Positions 58,728 through 64,000 of a stretch of 64,000 bases of DNA are shown here, piece after piece (the first letter of the stretch is position 1; each line of letters starts with the position of its first letter). The DNA lies in assembly GCA_018715935.1 (NCBI GenBank), contig DVKR01000010.1:1-64000 (forward strand), read 5' to 3'. Source of the DNA: Candidatus Aphodovivens excrementavium. Its GTDB lineage: Bacteria > Actinomycetota > Coriobacteriia > Coriobacteriales > Eggerthellaceae. The notes beneath the pieces are model-generated. The model had not been told where the DNA came from and searched no databases. It saw only the letters and a list, made by a program, of their open reading frames with translations. The translations under genes and the position numbers were made by a program.

Positions 58728-59123
58728 TTACGCTTGGCGCCCCTGTCCGTGCGACGCCTCTTCCGCTTCGATTCTCAGGATGCTGCCGAACGGAATATCG
58801 GTTTTGACGACGCGCAATATGCGGAAAACGGTGTCGATGCGCGTGACGATTCCTTGCGTGGTCACGTAGGAGTCGGTGTCGTAGTAGGTCACTTGCGCAA
58901 GCTCTCCTTTGCGCAATGCGGAAAGCCTTTCAGAAAGCTCGCGGGCCTCTTCTTCGGTGAGCTGGTGTTGCGGCTGGGCGACGCGCTCTTGCTCGCGTAC
59001 CAGTTCGTAGTAGCCTTTCAGCGCGGCGAAGGGCATGAACTGGCGCGCGCGGTCGGGATGTGGCCGCGCCTGGTGCGCTGGCTGTCCGGTTTGTTTCGGT
59101 TGTGCGTTGGAACTGCTAGGCAC
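58728..59123 (-). CDS. YolD-like protein
   Basis: This 131-residue protein has the YolD-like pattern: RARQFMPFAALKGYYELVREQE, LTEEEARELSERLSALRKGELAQVTYYD, and VTRIDTVFRILRVVKTDIPFGSILRIE. YolD proteins are typically encoded next to UmuC-type Y-family polymerases in Gram-positive bacteria and may act as their UmuD-like partner. Here it follows the polymerase gene by 56 bases, matching that context. Confidence 0.82.
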   Translation of the reverse strand: MPSSSNAQPKQTGQPAHQARPHPDRARQFMPFAALKGYYELVREQERVAQPQHQLTEEEARELSERLSALRKGELAQVTYYDTDSYVTTQGIVTRIDTVFRILRVVKTDIPFGSILRIEAEEASHGQGRQA

Positions 59124-59179
59124 GGTGCCCTCCCGTGTTGTGCGCGGCGATGCCGCGCATCGTGTGAGACGAGTCCCTT

Positions 59180-60544
59180 TTAGGCACGATGCCCTCCTAT
59201 CTGGTTGTTGCGCTCGCGCGCCGTTGCCTTGTCTTTGAAACTCGTTCCTTTCAAGAGGGCGTTTTTCCCGAACTTCTCCTTCACGGCAAGGACGGCCTCC
59301 TGCACGCTGCGCTCGGCCTCTTCCTCGACTTCGGAAAAAAGGCTTAGGGCGGCAAGCCCTTCAGGCGCCAGATCGGAAAACCCGATGCTGATGCGCCTCA
59401 CGGCCCGGTTGCGGTCTACCGCTTCGTTGAAAAGCTCGTCAAACGCTCGCATGAGCTGCTTGAACGAACTGGTGGGATGAGGAAGCTTTCGGCTGATGCT
59501 GGCGGCGCCTGCGCCAAAGCGCCCGCCGGCAAAGCGCTTGCCGTGCTCCCCTTCGAAAATAACTTCCTCTCGATGAGAGCCCTTCGCTTGCCGGGCGTAG
59601 CCTATATGCAAGTCGATGCGCCCCGCAGTGACTTTCTGCCTGAGCAGGTCAAGCGTGCTAGCATCCACCATTTCCCGCATAACCATGCGCGCCTCCTCGG
59701 TGGTGTAGTCGCTGGGAAGAACCTGCCCGTTCACAAGCGAGTGTCCTTTTGGGACGTAGGCGTGTATTTCGGCAATGGTGCACGGCTCTTGGCCCCAGGC
59801 GTGGTCGATGAGAAACTCGGCGTTGACGCCGAATTCTTTGTAGAGCGTCTTTTCGTGCATCTGCGTAACTCCCTGCAGGTCGTACACGCCGTATTTTGCC
59901 AGCCTCCGTGCAATGCCCGGCCCTATGTTCCAAATGTCGGAAAGAGGGCGGTGGGGCCAAATGACGCGCTTGAACTCGGCTTCGTCCAGCACGCCGATGC
60001 CGTCGTTTGCATGCTTTGCGGTAATGTCGAGGGCGACTTTCGCCAGAAACAGGTTGGTGCCAATGCCTGCCGTGGCGCAGATGCCCGTTTCGGCGAACAC
60101 GGCGTTCATGAGCATACGCGCCATGCTGCGCGGCGTTTTTCCGTAAAGCGCCAGATAGGAAGTGATGTCGATAAAGCACTCGTCGATGGAGTATACGTGC
60201 ACGTCTTCGGCGGAAATGTAGCGTAGGTAGATGGAGTAGATCTGAGATGACACTTCCATGTAGCGGTGCATGCGTGGGACTGCCATGATGTAGTCGATCC
60301 CCTCGGGTATTTCGAATACGCGGCAGCGGTTTTTGACTCCACGCTCTTTCAGGGCGGGAGTGATGGCGAGGCAGATGGTGGTGCGGCTGCGTTCGGGATC
60401 GGCGACTACGAGGTTGGTGGTGAACGGGTCGAGCCCGCGCTCGGCGCATTCCACCGATGCATAAAAGCTTTTCAGATCGATGCACACGTATACCTTGCCG
60501 CCGTTCTCGCCTGGCGCGACAGAGGAATCGGCCCAGCTTGTCAC
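59180..60544 (-). CDS. Y-family DNA polymerase (UmuC/DinB-like)
   Basis: This 454-residue lesion-bypass polymerase has the palm acidic residues in VYVCIDLKSFYASVECAERGLDP and VYSIDECFIDITSYL, the helix-hairpin region LSDIWNIGPGIARRLAKYGVYDLQGVTQ, and a C-terminal little-finger domain. The GTG start at 60544 follows AAGGAGTCGAG; upstream in-frame codons cross the LexA box. It heads an operon with the YolD gene and is probably induced by DNA damage. Confidence 0.9.
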   Translation of the reverse strand: MTSWADSSVAPGENGGKVYVCIDLKSFYASVECAERGLDPFTTNLVVADPERSRTTICLAITPALKERGVKNRCRVFEIPEGIDYIMAVPRMHRYMEVSSQIYSIYLRYISAEDVHVYSIDECFIDITSYLALYGKTPRSMARMLMNAVFAETGICATAGIGTNLFLAKVALDITAKHANDGIGVLDEAEFKRVIWPHRPLSDIWNIGPGIARRLAKYGVYDLQGVTQMHEKTLYKEFGVNAEFLIDHAWGQEPCTIAEIHAYVPKGHSLVNGQVLPSDYTTEEARMVMREMVDASTLDLLRQKVTAGRIDLHIGYARQAKGSHREEVIFEGEHGKRFAGGRFGAGAASISRKLPHPTSSFKQLMRAFDELFNEAVDRNRAVRRISIGFSDLAPEGLAALSLFSEVEEEAERSVQEAVLAVKEKFGKNALLKGTSFKDKATARERNNQIGGHRA

Positions 60545-60576
60545 CTCGACTCCTTCCCTTACTAAGATTCCACGGT

Positions 60577-60608
60577 TTGTTCGATTGCTAAATTCGAACA
60601 ACTGTTCT
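60577..60608. promoter_or_regulatory. LexA (SOS) box in divergent gap
   Basis: CGAACAACTGTTCT (60595-60608) matches the Gram-positive LexA/DinR box GAAC-N4-GTTC. An overlapping inverted repeat, TTGTTCGA (60577-60584) with TCGAACAA (60594-60601), may be a second site. It lies 51 bases upstream of the polymerase start and between it and the divergent hypothetical gene, so both could be in the SOS regulon. Confidence 0.75.
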
Positions 60609-60686
60609 AGTCTATGATAGCAGAACGCGAACAAGCGACGGGTTCTTTTTCATGAAGACGGAGAGAGGCTGGGGGCGAGCAGGGGA

Positions 60687-61052
60687 GTGTCGAGGCAACG
60701 CGCGATACGAAAATGCCAGACTCCGGCAAGCGGCCGCATCAAGCACTATGTCGACGTGATTATGCGCCTGCGCGACGACGGTCGCATTGTTCCGCTTTCC
60801 GTTTGTTGGGACGATGGTCGCACGTTCCATATCGATTACGTGGTTGACGGCCCTATTGCCAATGCGCCTCGAACGGCGGATAAGTGCACGTTGCGCTACA
60901 CCGTGCAGATCGGGCGAAGGCGCACCAACCTGTTTTTGGAATGCGAGGCGGCGGAGGGCGCGCCTGCTGCAGCGCGCCCTCTGCGCTGGTTTGTGGAGGT
61001 TCCTCAAGGAATGCCGGCGTACCGGTTCTTCGATACAGGGAGCATCGATTGA
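60687..61052 (+). CDS. Hypothetical protein linked to Y-family polymerase
   Basis: This protein of up to 121 residues has the pattern HYVDVIMRLRDDGRIVPLSVCWDDGRTFHIDYVVD, LRYTVQIGRRRTNLFLECE and LRWFVEVPQ. It resembles small conserved proteins that accompany Y-family polymerase genes in Clostridia; function is unknown. The start is uncertain: GTG 60687 is used, but ATG 60762 is possible. It is divergent from the polymerase and shares the LexA-box gap. Confidence 0.7.
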   Translation: MSRQRAIRKCQTPASGRIKHYVDVIMRLRDDGRIVPLSVCWDDGRTFHIDYVVDGPIANAPRTADKCTLRYTVQIGRRRTNLFLECEAAEGAPAAARPLRWFVEVPQGMPAYRFFDTGSID

Positions 61053-61118
61053 ACATCGGCTACGCGGTAGGTACAATCGGCATAACAGAGGGCTGCGGCT
61101 TGAAATGGAGGAGAAAAC

Positions 61119-61403
61119 ATGGCAGAGGCTAACGTTGGCGCATGCGCTGTCCCCGCTGCGCTGGGAGAAGAGGTTTCCTTCGAGAAGGCGCGCGAAGCGT
61201 ATGCCGATCGCAAATTCTGGGTTTCGTTCTTCATCCGACCGTGCTGCCCGCCTCCCGACGGAAAGACGGCGGCCAAGCACCTGGAAGAGCAGCGTGAAAT
61301 GGTGCGTGCCCGCGCCGATTTTAGCGACGAGCAGAAAGCCGAGCTCGTTGCGCTTATCGACGAGGGCGAAGCGTGGTATCGCGGTACGCCGTACTGGAAG
61401 TGA
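61119..61403 (+). CDS. Small hypothetical protein
   Basis: This 94-residue protein is not one I recognise. It is charged and helical, with FWVSFFIRPCCPPPDGKTAAKHLEEQREMVRARADF then EQKAELVALIDEGEAWYRGTPYWK. A strong ribosome site, GGAGGAGAAAAC, precedes the ATG, which is the main support for it being real. It lies 66 bases after the previous hypothetical gene and may be co-transcribed. Confidence 0.65.
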   Translation: MAEANVGACAVPAALGEEVSFEKAREAYADRKFWVSFFIRPCCPPPDGKTAAKHLEEQREMVRARADFSDEQKAELVALIDEGEAWYRGTPYWK

Positions 61404-61444
61404 GAAACGGGGCTGACCTCAGTCGGGTTTCGGAATCGGATGCT

Positions 61445-61666
61445 TTAGGAGATGCCGTCGTCATCGTCGTGTTGCTGCGCACGGCGCCGCTCGCGCGCCT
61501 CTTCTTCGATCTCGCGCGCGAAGCGGTCCATCTTCTCTTCGACGGAGCTGCGGATGCCGAACAGCGTGCGTCCGCTTGAGAAGCGCGGCCGCTCGTCGCC
61601 GTTCATTTCGATGCGCAGCTGGTCTTGAATGCGCTTCCATCTTTTCTCGAAATCATCCATGCGCAT
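61445..61666 (-). CDS. Small charged hypothetical protein
   Basis: This product of about 73 residues (MRMDDFEKRWKRIQDQLRIEMNG...RFSSGRTLFGIRSSVEEKMDRFAREIEEEARERRRAQQHDDDDG) is predicted helical, probably coiled coil. No family is recognised and the ribosome site is poor; starts at 61666 or 61660 are equally possible. Biased charged composition consistent with a real small protein is the only support. Confidence 0.45.
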   Translation of the reverse strand: MRMDDFEKRWKRIQDQLRIEMNGDERPRFSSGRTLFGIRSSVEEKMDRFAREIEEEARERRRAQQHDDDDGIS

Positions 61667-61831
61667 ATGGTAGCGCAGATGCGATGCCAGTGCTGCGCGG
61701 AAAACCTTACGATGCACTCCCTGTTCTCCTGCTTTGCGCTACCACTAATTGATGCCGATTGCTATTATGGAGAGCGGTCTTTTGATGCCCTTTCCGCAAG
61801 AACGGGGCAGTGCGAATAAGGAGGAACATCC

Positions 61832-63235
61832 GTGGAACGAACCAAGATTGCGAAGCTCTATGCCGACGCCGAAGCGCTGGGCGGCGAAGCGGTAACGGTT
61901 GCCGGCTGGGTGCGTTCGGTGCGCGACATGAAAAACTTCGGCTTCGTTACCTTGAACGACGGCAGCTGCTTTAAAGACCTGCAAGTGGTAATGAGCCGCG
62001 AGACGCTGGCAAACTACGATGAGATCGCGCGCCAGAATCCAGGTGCGGCGCTCGTTGCGAAAGGCGAGCTTAAGCTTACGCCCGAAGCGCCGCAGCCCTT
62101 CGAGGTCTCTGCAGCGTCCATCGAGGTAGTAGGCGAAAGCGCCCCCGATTATCCGCTGCAGAAAAAGCGCGCCACGGTTGAGTTTTTGCGCACGCAGCAG
62201 CACCTGCGTCCGCGAACCAACTTGTTCCGCGCGGTGTTCCGCATTCGCTCGGTTACTGCGGCTGCTATCCATGAGTTTTTCCAATCGCGCGGCTTCGTCT
62301 ACGTGAACACGCCCATTATCACCACGTCGGACTGCGAAGGCGCGGGCGAGATGTTCCACGTCACCACGCTTGATCTGGAGAACTTGCCGCGAACCGACGA
62401 GGGCAACGTTGACTACAGCCGCGACTTCTTCGGAAAGCCGGCAAGTCTTACCGTGTCGGGTCAGCTCAACGCCGAGAATTTTGCCATGGCATTCGGCGAT
62501 GTCTACACGTTCGGCCCGACGTTTCGCGCGGAAGACTCCAACACCAAGCGCCACGCTGCCGAGTTTTGGATGATCGAGCCCGAGATTGCGTTCGCCGACC
62601 TTGAAGACGACATGAACCTGGCGGAAGACATGCTGAAATACGTGATCAATCACGTGATGGACACCTGTCCCGACGAGCTGAACATGTTGAACAAGTTCGT
62701 TGACAAAGGCTTGCTCGACCGCCTCAACCATGTTGCCAGCAGCGATTTCGCGCGTGTGACCTATACCGACGCCATCAAGATCCTCGAGGACGCGGTTGCG
62801 TCGGGCACGAAGTTCGAATACCCCGTGAGCTGGGGCGTCGATCTGCAGACCGAGCACGAGCGCTACCTCACCGAGCAGCATTTCAAAAAGCCGACGTTTG
62901 TGACCGACTATCCGGCGGCAATCAAGGCGTTCTACATGCGCCTGAACGACGATGGGAAAACAGTTGCAGCGGCGGATTGCCTGGTGCCGGGCATCGGCGA
63001 GATTATCGGCGGCAGCCAGCGCGAGGAACGATTGGACGTGCTTACGCGACGCATTGAAGAGCTGGGCATGGAGGCCGACCAATACAAGTACTATTGCGAC
63101 CTGCGTCGGTACGGCACCTGCAAGCATGCGGGCTTCGGCCTGGGGTTCGAACGGCTGGTGATGTACCTGACGGGCGTGGCCAACATCCGCGACGTGATCC
63201 CGCATCCTCGCACCGTGGGCAACGCCGAGTTCTAA
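61832..63235 (+). CDS. asnS: Asparaginyl-tRNA synthetase
   Basis: This 467-residue class IIb synthetase has an N-terminal OB-fold anticodon-binding domain ([33 protein letters not shown]) and the class II motifs: motif 1 near [23 protein letters not shown], motif 2 in [26 protein letters not shown], and motif 3 in [29 protein letters not shown]. The GTG start is preceded by AAGGAGGAACATCC. With asnS present, tRNA(Asn) does not depend on GatCAB. No T-box is visible upstream. Confidence 0.96.
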   Translation: MERTKIAKLYADAEALGGEAVTVAGWVRSVRDMKNFGFVTLNDGSCFKDLQVVMSRETLANYDEIARQNPGAALVAKGELKLTPEAPQPFEVSAASIEVVGESAPDYPLQKKRATVEFLRTQQHLRPRTNLFRAVFRIRSVTAAAIHEFFQSRGFVYVNTPIITTSDCEGAGEMFHVTTLDLENLPRTDEGNVDYSRDFFGKPASLTVSGQLNAENFAMAFGDVYTFGPTFRAEDSNTKRHAAEFWMIEPEIAFADLEDDMNLAEDMLKYVINHVMDTCPDELNMLNKFVDKGLLDRLNHVASSDFARVTYTDAIKILEDAVASGTKFEYPVSWGVDLQTEHERYLTEQHFKKPTFVTDYPAAIKAFYMRLNDDGKTVAAADCLVPGIGEIIGGSQREERLDVLTRRIEELGMEADQYKYYCDLRRYGTCKHAGFGLGFERLVMYLTGVANIRDVIPHPRTVGNAEF

Positions 63236-63238
63236 AGG

Positions 63239-63262
63239 TCCGGCGCTCTGCCGAACGCCGGA
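63239..63262. terminator. Hairpin after asnS
   Basis: TCCGGCG (63239-63245) and CGCCGGA (63256-63262) form a perfect 7-bp stem with a 10-base loop, three bases after the asnS stop. No T-run follows. Confidence 0.5.
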
Positions 63263-63403
63263 ACAAGCCAACGTTGCGGGTGCCAGAGATGACCTCGCTG
63301 ATGTTTTTCTGCCCGGAGGACCAGAGCAGTCGGCCGGTGACGCGTAAGAGAAAGGGGAAGGGTCGGACGTCGGCTCTTTCCCGTACGGTTCGAGGAGGGC
63401 GAG

Positions 63404-64000
63404 ATGGGCGAAAGCGAGCAAAGGAGCTTCATCGGCGCGCTTCATGCGTGCGCGTCGCGCGCCGTCGAGGACGTCCGCGACGGGTTCGGTCTGGACTTCG
63501 TGGGTGCTTCGGTCGTGCCCGACGGTTCGGCCCCCATTCTGAGATGGCAGTACGGCGCGGGAAGCACCACGGGCAACTACGCGCTCATACACCTCCCCGA
63601 AGGCGTGGGGGCGCTGGGCAAGGTGCAGAAGCTACGTCGCGGGCTGGTGGTCAACAGCGTCGAGGACGACATTCCCCAAGGAGAGCTGTTCCAGTATCCC
63701 ATCATCGTGGCGGAGGCGCTCAAGAGCTTTTTCGCATTTCCGCTGATGGAGGGCGACGACGTGCGCGTCATCCTGATCTGCGCCACGCGGTTCGTCCGCT
63801 CGTTCGACGAGGTGTCCTGCGGGCTCATGCAGCAGTTTTCCGCTGCGCGGTTCAGCCTGGCTCCCTGCGCCGAGACGCCGCTCGCCGTGCACGGCAAGCA
63901 GGAGGGGTTTGCCTACACCGAGATCACCTATCGGCTCATCCAGGCGCAGGAGGGCGAGCGGCGTCGCATCGCGCGAGAGCTGCACGACGGTATCAGCCAG
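63404..64000 (+). CDS. NarL-type sensor histidine kinase (partial)
   Basis: The visible 199 residues run off the right edge. The N-terminal part (about residues 1-170) has no membrane helix and looks GAF-like (FGLDFVGASVVPDGSAPILRWQYG, LRRGLVVNSVEDD, SFFAFPLMEGDDVRVILICATRFVRSFDE). The last residues, IQAQEGERRRIARELHDGISQ, are the HisKA_3 dimerisation motif with the phospho-accepting histidine, as in NreB/LiaS-type kinases. It should pair with a NarL-type response regulator beyond the window. GAGGAGGGCGAG precedes ATG 63404. Confidence 0.85.
   Translation, partial: MGESEQRSFIGALHACASRAVEDVRDGFGLDFVGASVVPDGSAPILRWQYGAGSTTGNYALIHLPEGVGALGKVQKLRRGLVVNSVEDDIPQGELFQYPIIVAEALKSFFAFPLMEGDDVRVILICATRFVRSFDEVSCGLMQQFSAARFSLAPCAETPLAVHGKQEGFAYTEITYRLIQAQEGERRRIARELHDGISQ

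Noticed and set aside
61718-61831. T-box leader upstream of asnS
   Set aside because: The upstream gap is about 110 bases and lacks the conserved AGGGTGGNACCGCG element.
61745-63592. 615-codon open frame opposite asnS
   Set aside because: asnS on the plus strand has all class II synthetase motifs; the antisense product is His/Arg-rich without family features.

Overview
The window is high-GC, gene-dense DNA from an anaerobic actinobacterium, most likely the family Eggerthellaceae (class Coriobacteriia). I infer this from a LuxR-type regulator fused to a multi-pass membrane domain, a corrinoid O-demethylase-like methyltransferase locus with a PucR-type regulator, a long Ala/Lys-rich extension on Rho, and a guanidine-III riboswitch. 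No rRNA, tRNA or CRISPR array was seen. The genus cannot be fixed without a database search.

Layout. 1-5.4 kb: PadR regulator cut by the left edge, YbaN-like protein, a Phd/RelE toxin-antitoxin pair, a DUF1648 protein, a PAP2 phosphatase, a repeat-rich gap and a membrane LuxR regulator. 5.6-9.1 kb: gatCAB, the Asp/Glu-tRNA amidotransferase. 9.2-17.0 kb: a corrinoid adenosyltransferase, then a methyl-transfer locus (two UroD-fold methyltransferases, a corrinoid protein, a reductive activator, a DUF2284 protein and a PucR regulator) arranged around a perfect 31-bp dyad. 17.2-24.7 kb: the histidine operon hisZG-D-C-B-H-A-F, in which HisZ and HisG are one polypeptide. 24.7-27.3 kb: accessory genes separating hisF from hisI (an internally deleted PIN-domain gene, a second Phd/RelE pair, an MmcQ-like protein, an orphan HipB-like regulator, and a guanidine-III riboswitch ahead of a Gdx-type exporter). 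27.4-38 kb: hisI, YgbA-like protein, transaldolase, rho, sppA, metG, rnhA, a mobB-mobA fusion and a four-cluster ferredoxin. 38-49 kb: aldehyde and alcohol dehydrogenases, trmB, several XRE regulators, a lipoprotein deaminase, ybaK and an AbiEi-like/DUF559-like gene bracketed by two near-identical palindromic elements. 49.5-56.4 kb: htrA, then pyrH-frr-uppS-cdsA-dxr, with a multi-hairpin array between frr and uppS. 56.4-64 kb: a spermidine-synthase-like plus radical SAM pair, an SOS-type Y-family polymerase operon with a LexA box, small hypotheticals, asnS, and a sensor histidine kinase cut by the right edge.

How the genes work together. The methyltransferase locus has the parts needed to move methyl groups from a methylated substrate through a corrinoid protein, plus the ATP-dependent activator that rescues oxidised cobalt; the substrate cannot be read from sequence. 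Histidine genes for most steps are present, but hisE is not in the window and hisI is displaced. Two themes recur. Perfect inverted repeats sit inside poorly conserved in-frame insertions of housekeeping genes (hisZG linker, hisH, trmB) and in intergenic clusters, and many proteins carry low-complexity Ala/Gly/Gln-rich inserts. The strongest leads are the palindrome-bracketed AbiEi/DUF559-like gene, the frr-uppS hairpin array, and the guanidine-III aptamer with a competing downstream helix.
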